Origin: Spirosoma terrae
GTDB lineage: Bacteria; Bacteroidota; Bacteroidia; Cytophagales; Spirosomataceae
DNA: 64,000 nt
Direction of reading: 5' to 3'
Assembly (NCBI RefSeq): GCF_010435915.1
Contig: NZ_JAAFZH010000006.1
Location: 248,001-312,000, forward strand
Notes under the pieces: generated by a model
What the model saw: the letters and a program-made list of their open reading frames with translations, nothing else
What the model was told of the DNA's origin: nothing
Databases searched by the model: none
Made by a program: the position numbers and the translations under genes
Shown here: positions 25,444 to 34,132 of the stretch, one piece after another
How positions within the stretch are numbered: the first letter of the stretch is position 1
Layout: each line of letters starts with the position of its first letter

Positions 25444-28209
25444 TTAATTTCCTACTCCGATCAGGACACGTTTTGCGACAGAAAATGAGGGCGAACGAAC
25501 CCAAAGTACGTAGACACCAGAGGATAAGTTGGGAAGGTCAATGACTTTTTGTTCATTCAGATTACCTACCGCAAAGAAAGCTACCTCCTGGCCAGTCATG
25601 GTATAGATTCGAATTTCTGCATTCGTCAGTTCCTCTTGAGTTTCAATCGTTATTCGTTTCGTCAGACTGGGGTTCGGGTAAATGCTAAGTCCCTGATTGG
25701 TTTCGTCAAGTGTAAAGAGAAAGTCGGCGGAAAAAGAGGAAGCACAAACCAGCGACGAATCATAGCGAATAAATGCCTGAGCAGAATACGTACCCGTCCG
25801 GGTAGCTCTCAGTTTAGTCGATTGCCGGGTGATTGTATCCTGATCGATTTGCCACCCATAATACTCACCGGGCAGTGTTCCGGTAGCTTCCAGCGTATAA
25901 GTCCCAACCTGCTGAATCGTTGGTGTACTCGGTACGGGTTTTACAGCGATTGGTATAGCCGGAGCAAATGGGGAAAAACATCCGAACTGATCCTGAACAC
26001 GTGCTGAATAATCGCCCGTTTGTTTTACCGTAATTTGCCGTGTAGTGTTACCGGTTGTCCAGAACAAAGGCAGAGCACTAGTGGCTGTCAATACCACCTG
26101 GCCGCCGTCGCAAAATACAGTTGGTCCTTCGGCCCTCACGGTCGGTTCAGTAGGTAGTGACCGAACCATAATGGTAACAGGAGTAGACAGAGCCGAAAAA
26201 CAGGAAAACTCATTCTGAGTGCGTACAGTATAGGTTCCACTCCGACTAATGGTTATGGCTGAAGTCGTTTGCCCCGAACTCCATACGTAGCGTTGTTCAG
26301 CACTAGCCGTTAAGGTTACCTGCTGATCAGCGCAAAACGTTGTACTTCCACTTGCTGTAATGACTGGCGTAGCGGGTAATGGATTGACAACAACTCGAAG
26401 CGGATCGGAAGACGGCGATAGGCAGCCCTGCGCACTAACAACCCTCACCGTGTAATCTCCAGACTTACCAACCTGAATTTTTTGCCCGGTTTCTCCGGTA
26501 CTCCATCGATACCCCGCCTGTTCATTGGCCATCAACTCCGTTGTTTCGCCCTGACAAAATGTAGTGGTTTTTGCGGCTGTAACCGTTGGTTTGGCCGGCA
26601 AAGCATTAACCACCACCGACACGGGATCAGAGGTAAACGTACAACCACTGACATCCTGGGTCTGAACCTGATATTGCCCCGACGATTTCACCGTTAACGC
26701 TGAATTTGTGGACTGGGTCGACCAGCGAATAGGACCTGTGACCGAGACTTGTAAGCGAACACTGTCCCCTTCGCAAAAAACAGTCGAGCCACTCCTGGTG
26801 ATGGTTGGTTTTTCGGCTACCCGTACAAACGGTGTGATCAGTACGTTTCCCAACGCATCTTTTACTTTAGCCCGGTAAAAACCAGCTCCTTTCGTGATCG
26901 ACTGACTCGTTTCGCCCGAACTCCAGGATACCGAAGCGTAGTCTCCGTTGACTTTCAGCGCCAGTTGATTGTTCTGCGTACAGGAAACCGAAATATCAGG
27001 AGCCGCTACCGGAAGAAAAGGTGAGGCCGACCGAAAAAAATTATCGCTTAAACTCGTATTCCAGGCCTGGGCCACTTCCGCTAAACCTATAACATCAAAA
27101 TGAACGTCATCAAAGGTCGCGGCTGTTCTGGGCGGTCGCTGACGCGGAATTTGAATACCATCGGTATTAGGACCGGCAAATACGTTCGATACGGTAGCAA
27201 TAATCTGGTTTTGTGCCCGTATAATGTCGGCACGGGCTCCTCTGGAGTCGCCCGAATAGGAATCACGAGCAACTACCCAGGCTACAGCTTTACCGGTTTC
27301 CCGCCGACTTTGGTTAATAACCGTCTGCAAATCGGACACATAGCTATCGAACGTCGAATTGGTAAAACCCTCCGCTTCACCCTGTTGCCAGAGTACAGCG
27401 CGAACGCCCAGCATATGCGTATAAAATTGTAAACTGACGCGTAAATTGGCATAGGGTTGACCAGCAGCATAATAAGAACCTGATTCATAAATGCTCTCGG
27501 TTCGACCGAGTTCTGCACTTTCCCGCCAGTTTTTAATGGCAGTACCCTCATAGCCAGCATTAAAAAACAGGATTGGCACATTGAAACGTTGTGCCAGCAA
27601 ATCGCCTAGTTTTCCCCAGCACCAACTACCCAGACCACGCGGAGCAATTCGCCCCCCCTGATCCAGATGAGAAAATCGATTCAGCACATCGATCGACGGT
27701 TCCTGTGCAGATTGAGTCTGATCATAGTAATTGACGGCATTAACCCGATCATCAGCCGCACTCGCCATGTCGTCGTACATTCCCTGTGCATTGGATTGCC
27801 CGGCAATGATAAATACCTCACCGACCCCAATACGTTCTACACGAGTGGTGCTTACGGTCTGATCCTGTTGTATGCCTCGCAGCTCCAGATCGTACCAGCC
27901 TCCCACGGCCGGTAAATCTCCGGAAAACGTACCACCGGTCAGCTCCCGGTCTATAACAACCCATTCCGAGGATGTTCCCTGTCCATTGCGCGCCTGTATC
28001 CTGGCTTCTATTCGATCCATTGGCTGGGCAATGTACCCATTGATGTGCAACGTTGCTGTATTGTTGGCCGAGCGCTGAAATACAGCCCGGCTAACGGGGA
28101 AACTAACAACGATTTGAGCGTAGGCAAAGGCAGGTAAACTCCAGATAAATAACAGGCAAACCAGCGTACGAAAGGAGGATAAGCGTATTGTGAATAACCG
28201 TTGAGACAT
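25444..28209 (-). CDS. T9SS-sorted SGNH esterase (sialate O-acetylesterase-like) with Ig-type repeats
   Basis: 921 residues. A signal peptide and short beta domain precede an SGNH/DUF303 esterase domain, with the Ser in 'IIAGQSNAQGMYDD', 'WQQGEAEG', and catalytic D-x-x-H in 'DDVHFDVIG'. At least five PKD/Ig-like repeats follow ('Y-x-W-S-(S/T)-G-x-T'). The end is a T9SS sorting domain ('LSIYPNPSLTKRITIET' to 'VAKRVLIG'). It probably removes acetyl groups from glycans at the cell surface. An upstream in-frame ATG (28242) is possible but less signal-peptide-like. Confidence 0.88.
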   Translation of the reverse strand: MSQRLFTIRLSSFRTLVCLLFIWSLPAFAYAQIVVSFPVSRAVFQRSANNTATLHINGYIAQPMDRIEARIQARNGQGTSSEWVVIDRELTGGTFSGDLPAVGGWYDLELRGIQQDQTVSTTRVERIGVGEVFIIAGQSNAQGMYDDMASAADDRVNAVNYYDQTQSAQEPSIDVLNRFSHLDQGGRIAPRGLGSWCWGKLGDLLAQRFNVPILFFNAGYEGTAIKNWRESAELGRTESIYESGSYYAAGQPYANLRVSLQFYTHMLGVRAVLWQQGEAEGFTNSTFDSYVSDLQTVINQSRRETGKAVAWVVARDSYSGDSRGARADIIRAQNQIIATVSNVFAGPNTDGIQIPRQRPPRTAATFDDVHFDVIGLAEVAQAWNTSLSDNFFRSASPFLPVAAPDISVSCTQNNQLALKVNGDYASVSWSSGETSQSITKGAGFYRAKVKDALGNVLITPFVRVAEKPTITRSGSTVFCEGDSVRLQVSVTGPIRWSTQSTNSALTVKSSGQYQVQTQDVSGCTFTSDPVSVVVNALPAKPTVTAAKTTTFCQGETTELMANEQAGYRWSTGETGQKIQVGKSGDYTVRVVSAQGCLSPSSDPLRVVVNPLPATPVITASGSTTFCADQQVTLTASAEQRYVWSSGQTTSAITISRSGTYTVRTQNEFSCFSALSTPVTIMVRSLPTEPTVRAEGPTVFCDGGQVVLTATSALPLFWTTGNTTRQITVKQTGDYSARVQDQFGCFSPFAPAIPIAVKPVPSTPTIQQVGTYTLEATGTLPGEYYGWQIDQDTITRQSTKLRATRTGTYSAQAFIRYDSSLVCASSFSADFLFTLDETNQGLSIYPNPSLTKRITIETQEELTNAEIRIYTMTGQEVAFFAVGNLNEQKVIDLPNLSSGVYVLWVRSPSFSVAKRVLIGVGN

Positions 28210-28356
28210 GGTGACGCAACTAGAAAATAAAGAAATGAGCATGGTTATGGGTAGACCGCTGGCTATTGGTTCGATCTATTGGCTGTAGCCTGACTGGCTG
28301 CAATAGCATTTGAAGGTGTTTATCAATAAAAAAGGCGAATTGCATAATCCCGTAAT

Positions 28357-28752
28357 TTATGGATTGTTGGTCGGCGCTTTGTCCATCCGAATTTGTTGAA
28401 AGGCTTCGGCATGCAGTAAGACTGTGGTTGTCTCCTGGAGCGTCTGCTGATTAGTGACTAAAAATGTTTGAATCATGTCGGGGGTATCGATCAGCTCCAG
28501 ACACAAAGGATGCTTAGCCGGTGTAGTTTCGGCAAAATGATGACTAATGGTTTCCTTCTCCAGGTAGCCTGCCCGGGCATGAAACAAAATCGCCTGGTGG
28601 ATACCCTGCGCTTTGGCAGCCCTTAACAGATCCCCCCCCAAACTACGGCCAAAATAGCGATGCCAAAATCGGTTTCGGGGAAACGACTGATGAAATGCTA
28701 CGTAGATACGTAGTATAGTACGTTGCGACCAATCAATGGGAGGCATCTTCAT
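28357..28752 (-). CDS. DUF190 (PII-like) protein of the fluoride operon
   Basis: 131 residues. 'LRIYVAFHQSF', 'LLRAAKAQGIHQAILFHARAGY' (shown here by its core) and 'LCLELIDTPDMIQTFL' match DUF190, a PII-like fold commonly encoded beside CrcB/Fluc fluoride channels. Here it lies beside a CLC-F gene and overlaps its end by 20 bp, so it is translationally linked. A regulatory role in fluoride export is inference. Confidence 0.78.
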   Translation of the reverse strand: MKMPPIDWSQRTILRIYVAFHQSFPRNRFWHRYFGRSLGGDLLRAAKAQGIHQAILFHARAGYLEKETISHHFAETTPAKHPLCLELIDTPDMIQTFLVTNQQTLQETTTVLLHAEAFQQIRMDKAPTNNP

Positions 28753-30085
28753 GGGATACAGCTTTCGTTGGTTTCTTTTTAGAACGATGATGAGGAAGCT
28801 CAGCTAACCGCTGGCCCTGATGACGGCTCCAGATCAGGTGTTTGGATTGACCGATAACCTGCGAGCTATAGATCCCCCGGTGGCCCGAGAAAAAGTAGGC
28901 CATAATACAGGCAATACCCGCATAAGGACCGCACTCCGCTCCAAACAATTCCATCGCCATGAACGTGCAGGCCAGAGGAGTATTAGCCGCCCCGGCAAAC
29001 ACCGCGACAAAGCCCATTCCCGCCAGTAGCCCCATCGGTAAAGGGATAACTAAAGAGAGCGCATTCCCCATTGTTGCCCCGATAAAGAACAAAGGAGTCA
29101 CCTCTCCACCCTTAAAGGCGGCTCCAAGCGTAACGGCCGTAAACAAGATTTTTAGGGCAAAATCGTAGGGCGGTAATTGTATGCTAAAGGAATCAACAAT
29201 GGTAGGAATGCCCAAACCTATGTATTTGGTTGTGCCCATTGCCAATACGGCTAAAGCCACCAAAGCCCCTCCTAAAACCGGACGGAATGGAGGATAAGCT
29301 ACCTGCTTTTTAAAGAAACGGCTAATGCCATGCGTTAGACTACTAAAGACGACCGACCCGAGCCCAAAAACGATGCCCGCTACCATCGCCCATACTACAT
29401 GGGAGATTGAAAGCGGAGGCACGAAAGGAATGTGATAATGAGTATGCCCCACCCCCCAGGCGCGCGTTGTCAGATCGGCAAAGAAAGAAGCGGCAAAGGC
29501 TGGAAACAGACCAGCATATTGCAAGCGTCCCAGCAGAAAAACTTCCAGGCCAAATATGGCTCCGGCCAATGGTGTGCCAAATACCGAACCAAAGCCTGCG
29601 GCAATGCCTGCAATCAGGATCAGACGTCGGTCGCGGGGACGTAGTGTCAGCACGTAAGTGAACTGATCGGCGATAGATCCACCTAGTTGCAACGCCGTAC
29701 CTTCTCGCCCCGCCGATCCACCAAACAGATGAGTCGTGATTGTGCCGATGAGCACAAAAGGAGCCATTTTCAGCGGAATAACCCCGGATGGCCGGTGAAT
29801 AGTATCCAGTAACAGGTTATTACCCGACTCTACATCCTTGCCAGCGTAGTGATACAGCGAACCGATCAGAAAGCCAGCAATCGGAAGTAGGGCAATGATC
29901 CACTTGTGAGCTTCCCGCCAGTTGGTAGCCCATTCGAGAGCAACTAAAAAGAAAGCGGATGCAGAACCAACTAACAGGCCAATAAGCGCAGCTAGTAGCA
30001 GCCATTTTACCCAGAAAAAGAAGATAGGGTAGCGCCAGAAAAGCGGGGTAAGCGAACAAGGAATGCGAAAACGGAACGATACCAT
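28733..30085 (-). CDS. CLC-F type fluoride/proton antiporter
   Basis: 450 residues with about a dozen membrane segments. It has the CLC-F pattern rather than the chloride pattern. The first selectivity loop reads SGNNLLLD (G88-N-N) in place of GSGIP. Gating Glu is in 'GREGTALQ' (E128). 'KGGEVTP' provides E328 and T330, matching the E/T pair reported for CLC-F. Start at 30085 (MVSFRFR) was chosen because the longer frame to 30142 begins inside the riboswitch aptamer. It is preceded by a fluoride riboswitch and followed by DUF190. Confidence 0.88.
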   Translation of the reverse strand: MVSFRFRIPCSLTPLFWRYPIFFFWVKWLLLAALIGLLVGSASAFFLVALEWATNWREAHKWIIALLPIAGFLIGSLYHYAGKDVESGNNLLLDTIHRPSGVIPLKMAPFVLIGTITTHLFGGSAGREGTALQLGGSIADQFTYVLTLRPRDRRLILIAGIAAGFGSVFGTPLAGAIFGLEVFLLGRLQYAGLFPAFAASFFADLTTRAWGVGHTHYHIPFVPPLSISHVVWAMVAGIVFGLGSVVFSSLTHGISRFFKKQVAYPPFRPVLGGALVALAVLAMGTTKYIGLGIPTIVDSFSIQLPPYDFALKILFTAVTLGAAFKGGEVTPLFFIGATMGNALSLVIPLPMGLLAGMGFVAVFAGAANTPLACTFMAMELFGAECGPYAGIACIMAYFFSGHRGIYSSQVIGQSKHLIWSRHQGQRLAELPHHRSKKKPTKAVSHEDASH

Positions 30086-30133
30086 ATAACAATACCTATT
30101 AGCGCGCTGAATGCAGCGTTTTGATCTAATAGG
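30086..30133 (-). promoter_or_regulatory. Expression platform of the fluoride riboswitch
   Basis: The 3' end of the aptamer, CCTATTAG (minus strand, 30133-30126), can instead pair with CTAATAGG (30102-30095), 9 nt before the ATG. The 31-nt pairing encloses a small hairpin (30105-30109 with 30114-30118). No T tract is present, so control of translation initiation is more likely than termination. Confidence 0.65.
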
Positions 30134-30183
30134 CGCCATCATCCCTACAAGCGGGCAGTTGGATCAGGAAGACACCATTTCCC
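30126..30183 (-). ncRNA. Fluoride riboswitch (crcB motif) aptamer
   Basis: Read on the minus strand from 30183. Outer helix GGTGTC (30176-30171) pairs with GGCGCC (30137-30132). Pseudoknot GGAA (30182-30179) pairs with TTCC (30170-30167). CCC (30155-30153) pairs with GGG (30145-30143). The conserved AACTGCCC and TGATGG cores are present. Topology and core bases match the Thermotoga petrophila fluoride aptamer as I recall it. Placement before a CLC-F gene supports the call. Confidence 0.88.
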
Positions 30184-30193
30184 GTACTGGCTG

Positions 30194-30224
30194 CAAAGAT
30201 AAACCTTGAATCGTAAATGGCAAA
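30194..30224 (-). promoter_or_regulatory. Bacteroidota promoter of the fluoride operon
   Basis: On the minus strand, TTTG (30224-30221), 19 bp, then TATCTTTG (30201-30194) fits the TTTG / TAnnTTTG consensus exactly. Transcription would start a few bases before the aptamer at 30183. Confidence 0.8.
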
Positions 30225-30391
30225 TAGTCATTTTAGTCCCAACTGTCTACTGGCATCAATCCGATCCTTTGGCGTGACTACTGCTTTTAAAATCGACCCC
30301 CTACTCTATTTTGTAAACTTTCACGTTCCAAGCCCTCCAGCACCGTGCATATACCAAGACACTCATCGAAAAACATAGAAGTAAGGGCGTG

Positions 30392-33166
30392 TTACGTACC
30401 AAACTTCCGCAAATTATACACAAAACTGAGCAACGCATACTGACGTAGCACCCGGCTTTGTACATCTTCGATATACGTATCGGTTGTGTTACGTATCAGG
30501 CTCTGGTTTTGATTGAGCAGATCAAACAGTTGTAGTCGAACTTCGCCCGTATTGCCTTTAAAAAACTGCCGGGATACGGCTACATTCCAGAGTGCGAATT
30601 GCTGGTTATACCCTGCTGCCCGGCCGGTGGTGGCGGTATAGGTCAGATCGCTGGTTAGCACAAACCGAAAAGGCAGTTGCCAGTGCATATCGGCCGTGGC
30701 ATAATACGCCCAGAACGAGGTGTTTTGCTGAGGCAATAGCGAATACGTAGCCCTCTGATAGGTTACAGTACCGCTTAATCCATACTCAAACCTATCGTTG
30801 TAATTCGACTGAAAACGAAGGCTCTGCCCTATGCTGCTGGTATGCGCAATGTTGGCCTGTTCGTTAATCAGACTAAGTGCCCGCGACATAGTGGCGTTTG
30901 TTGTTAAGGTAACATTCAGTTTGATGGGCGCAATTCGGCGATTCAACGCCAGGGTTCCGTTTCCGGCCCAGTACCCACCCACATTAATGGGCTGCGTTGT
31001 TTGTACACCCGCACTACTGATCGTCGTGGCAGTGGCAATTCGATTATTACTCTGATTGAAACCAGCAAACAGAAACAGGCTTTTACCATCCAATGAACCC
31101 GAACTAGTATACGTTAGCGTAACGGTGTTGTAGTATTCTGGTCGCAGCATCGGGTTCCCCAATCGCCTATTAAGTGGATTCGTATTATCAACAACTGGCT
31201 GCAACTGCGTGATCGGTGGCGCCGTTATTCGCGTCCGATACTGAAGGCGAATACTACGATTTCCGGGAAAGGAAAACGACAATAAGGCATTGGGCAACAC
31301 ATTCAGATAGGCGCGACTCAGGCTTGTATCGGCCGAGCGATTTTCGACCTGCAATTCGGCCTGCTGAACCGCAACTCCCAGCGCATAGGTGTATCGCAAC
31401 CGACGGTTCTGGAGGGTCGCACCAGCCTGATGCGTAGTAAAGACACTACCAAACTGATTGCTTAACGGCAGATTCGGGTGGTCGTACGCCTTTGTTGACT
31501 CATTAAAATCAGCAACATCGCTGGCGGCCTGGTTTCTACTGGTTGAGTAGGCATAGTTAAACTCAAGCTTCCGAGTCAGCGACAACGGATCGGTATAAGA
31601 GACGGTCAGCGTGTTTTGAAGCCCATACGTAGCCTGGTTGTTGCGCTGATCGAGCCGAATTGTGTTTGAATGTCCGCCCGTTGAATCATACAACGTATTG
31701 ACCGACCGATTAAACGCTTCCGTTGGCCCATCCGAAAACACCGTATTCAGATTGGCCGACAACGTACGCCCCTCCCGCCGGAACTTCCGCATCAGCAGCA
31801 GATTATTGTAAATACTACGTCCATTCCCCGTCGAATTAGATTTCGTCTCGCCGGTATTAAGCAGTTGACTATCAGCCATAGATAAACCTGGCAAGTACGA
31901 ACGACTAACTAACGTACTGCCGTAACGAGTTCGTTGCCAGGAAATGGTAGGTGTCAACCGCAAACTGGTCAATGAATCAAGCTGCCAGTCAAGGCGGCCA
32001 TTAAACCGATGAGCTGTCTGTCGATTCTGCGCATAGTTTCGCTGATCGGTAATGAACGACTGATCGGGTAAAATACTTTGCCGACGACTCTGCTGATCTG
32101 TCGTTGTAATGGCCTGATTAACGAAGTAGCTACTGGCAATTTCAGCTTTTTTACCCATCTTATCTTTGTAGTTCAGGCCAGCCGCTTTTGTTTCGATAAT
32201 CGTAGTCGGCGTCTGATTGATCGAAGGAGCCAGACCGCCCTGCGTGCCAACGACAATAGGAGCCCCATTTCCTCCACCAAGCGTAAAATTCTGTTGGTTG
32301 ATGTTGTTTCCCTGACCAATAAGCGATAATTGTCGACCATTATCGAATCGATTCAGACTCAATCTACCCTGATAGCGTTTATCGTTGCCATCCCGATCAA
32401 CACCGCCACCGAGCGCATTCTGACCGAAGTACCCGCGTCGTTTATCACGTTTAATGGTTAGGTTAATGGTACGTTCGCGATTACCGTCATCGATACCCGA
32501 AAACTGCGACTGATCCGACGACTGATCATATAATTGGACCTTATCGATAATGTCGGCCGGAAGGTTGCGGGTTGCCATCTTCGGGTCGTTTCCAAAAAAT
32601 GGTTTTCCATCCACCAACACCCGATTTACGGTCTGTCCCTGTGCTTTTATTGTCCCATCCCGACTCACTTCAACGCCGGGGAGTTTTCGCAGAAGTTCTT
32701 CAACCTGGGCGTTGGGCTGCGTTTTAAACGAACCAGCGTTAAACTCCAACGTATCGCCTTTCACCGCAATTGGCGCACGTTCTTCTTTAACAACCACTTC
32801 GGTCAACAGGCTGGACTGTTCGGTCATCGCTATGGTTCCGGCATCGACCAGCGGATGTTCCCGATCAATACTGATACGTTTTGACCCATTTCGGTAGCCC
32901 ACAAACGTAACGAGCAATCGATACGTCCCAGCAGCTACGTTACGTAGCAAAAATTGCCCATCGCCGTCGGTAAGTGTTGCCGTTACGTAGCTGGAGTCCT
33001 GTGCTTTTACCAACGACACGGAGGCAGATCGTAACGGTTTACCACTGATCGAATCGGTTACTATGCCCCTGACCTGCGTAATTTTCCCACCCGATACTAT
33101 TTTTTGGGCAACAGAATAACTGGCCGCTCCGGCAAGAAGCGCAAAAAGAAGCAAAAACGTTCTCAT
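30392..33166 (-). CDS. TonB-linked outer-membrane beta-barrel with CarboxypepD-like domain
   Basis: 924 residues: signal peptide, a carboxypeptidase-regulatory-like domain ('VRGIVTDSISGKPLRSASVSL'), a TonB plug ('LLRKLPGVEVSRDGTIKAQG') and an OMP_b-brl_3-type barrel ending 'ALLSFVYNLRKFGT'. Its ligand is unknown; this group differs from SusC and usually lacks a SusD partner, as here. It starts 20 bp after the GLPGLI gene and is in the same operon. Confidence 0.88.
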   Translation of the reverse strand: MRTFLLLFALLAGAASYSVAQKIVSGGKITQVRGIVTDSISGKPLRSASVSLVKAQDSSYVTATLTDGDGQFLLRNVAAGTYRLLVTFVGYRNGSKRISIDREHPLVDAGTIAMTEQSSLLTEVVVKEERAPIAVKGDTLEFNAGSFKTQPNAQVEELLRKLPGVEVSRDGTIKAQGQTVNRVLVDGKPFFGNDPKMATRNLPADIIDKVQLYDQSSDQSQFSGIDDGNRERTINLTIKRDKRRGYFGQNALGGGVDRDGNDKRYQGRLSLNRFDNGRQLSLIGQGNNINQQNFTLGGGNGAPIVVGTQGGLAPSINQTPTTIIETKAAGLNYKDKMGKKAEIASSYFVNQAITTTDQQSRRQSILPDQSFITDQRNYAQNRQTAHRFNGRLDWQLDSLTSLRLTPTISWQRTRYGSTLVSRSYLPGLSMADSQLLNTGETKSNSTGNGRSIYNNLLLMRKFRREGRTLSANLNTVFSDGPTEAFNRSVNTLYDSTGGHSNTIRLDQRNNQATYGLQNTLTVSYTDPLSLTRKLEFNYAYSTSRNQAASDVADFNESTKAYDHPNLPLSNQFGSVFTTHQAGATLQNRRLRYTYALGVAVQQAELQVENRSADTSLSRAYLNVLPNALLSFSFPGNRSIRLQYRTRITAPPITQLQPVVDNTNPLNRRLGNPMLRPEYYNTVTLTYTSSGSLDGKSLFLFAGFNQSNNRIATATTISSAGVQTTQPINVGGYWAGNGTLALNRRIAPIKLNVTLTTNATMSRALSLINEQANIAHTSSIGQSLRFQSNYNDRFEYGLSGTVTYQRATYSLLPQQNTSFWAYYATADMHWQLPFRFVLTSDLTYTATTGRAAGYNQQFALWNVAVSRQFFKGNTGEVRLQLFDLLNQNQSLIRNTTDTYIEDVQSRVLRQYALLSFVYNLRKFGT

Positions 33167-33186
33167 GACTGCTAGCGATGAACTGG

Positions 33187-33993
33187 TTAATTTCGTTCGT
33201 TCATCAGTAGCTTCTGGCGGAAATCAGCTACCGCTTTCTCCCGAATTTCGGCTAGCTGGGCCGTTGTAACGGTTTCGGCGGTACCGGCAGGTAATACGTC
33301 TTTTTCGGCCACGACTTCTTTACTGACTTTAGTAGCCCGATATTGCTCACGACTGCTTTCCAGGAGCAACACCGTTCCTTTTTCCGGCGTCAGCTCATTA
33401 ACTGGCGAATAAGTCATGGGTAGCTCGGTCGTAAACCATACCGTATAGGTTTCATTCCGGAAAGGGACAGTAGCTTTTCGGCAGGTATAGCCCGCAATCT
33501 TTTTGGTTTGATCGGTTATAGTCCAGTCCTTCGTGCGCTGGATTGGCGCTTCGGCTCGATAGCTTTTGGCTTCCTTGTCTTTGCCAACCGATAACAACGT
33601 AATTACTTTCTGATTCGCCAGGTCAACAAAAATCTGTTCGTCAAAAGGACGCCCTACGTTGGTCTGCTGCCCCGCACTGGAGCCACCTCCTACTGAAACA
33701 AAGGTCCGAATTACCTGATTCTCACCCTCCCGGCTCACTTTGGCGTTGCTCCCGACAATTACTGTCTTCTGCCCAAATGTCCGCGTATCGGGAATATCGC
33801 CCGGAAAATTAGGGTCACCGGGTTTAACCTGCTCACCATTGATCACGATCCGAATACTACTGGGATCGACCTTGCGAACGACTTCATACGAAATCTGGCC
33901 AGACCACTGATCAGCGGATGTCTGCGCAAAAATGGGTAATGAATTGGCGAAGAGGAGCGCCAGTATGAGTGTTGCTAAGGATAGTGTTTTCAT
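33187..33993 (-). CDS. GLPGLI family secreted protein
   Basis: 268 residues with a signal peptide. 'WTITDQTKKIAGYTCRKAT' and 'YTVWFTTELPMTYSP' match the GLPGLI family, periplasmic proteins found next to TonB-linked barrels in this phylum. The name-giving GLPG motif is not intact: the segment reads 'NELTPEKGTVLLLE'. Function unknown. First gene of the operon, divergent from the two-component system that may control it. Confidence 0.78.
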   Translation of the reverse strand: MKTLSLATLILALLFANSLPIFAQTSADQWSGQISYEVVRKVDPSSIRIVINGEQVKPGDPNFPGDIPDTRTFGQKTVIVGSNAKVSREGENQVIRTFVSVGGGSSAGQQTNVGRPFDEQIFVDLANQKVITLLSVGKDKEAKSYRAEAPIQRTKDWTITDQTKKIAGYTCRKATVPFRNETYTVWFTTELPMTYSPVNELTPEKGTVLLLESSREQYRATKVSKEVVAEKDVLPAGTAETVTTAQLAEIREKAVADFRQKLLMNERN

Positions 33994-34034
33994 CGATAAT
34001 CGCTTGATTTAAGTTGATGGCCGTAACGAATGAC

Positions 34035-34129
34035 CGTTCAAAGTTCAGGCGACCGTTTGTAACGTACTGCTATTTAGTGTTAAACAGTGTTAACGACAAC
34101 GTAACGAGCGGTCGTTCGGCGTAGCTTTG
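34035..34129. promoter_or_regulatory. Divergent control region of the GLPGLI and kinase operons
   Basis: The direct repeat AGTGTTAA at 34076-34083 and 34086-34093 (10-bp period, one helical turn) suits tandem binding by an OmpR-type regulator. On the plus strand TAGCTTTG (34122-34129) is a perfect -7 box 3 nt before the kinase ATG. On the minus strand GAACTTTG (34042-34035) is a near match for the GLPGLI gene. Neither has a good -33 box, which fits activator dependence. CGAATGACCG (34027-34036) and CGGTCGTTCG (34109-34118) form a 9/10 inverted pair. Confidence 0.55.
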
Positions 34130-34132
34130 TCT

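Noticed and set aside
25549..26007. 152-residue plus-strand frame within the T9SS esterase
   Set aside because: Antisense shadow of Ig-type repeats.
30086..30142. Longer N-terminus of the CLC protein starting at 30142
   Set aside because: The two ATGs are part of the conserved aptamer core and the translated leader is unlike any CLC; the start is placed at 30085.
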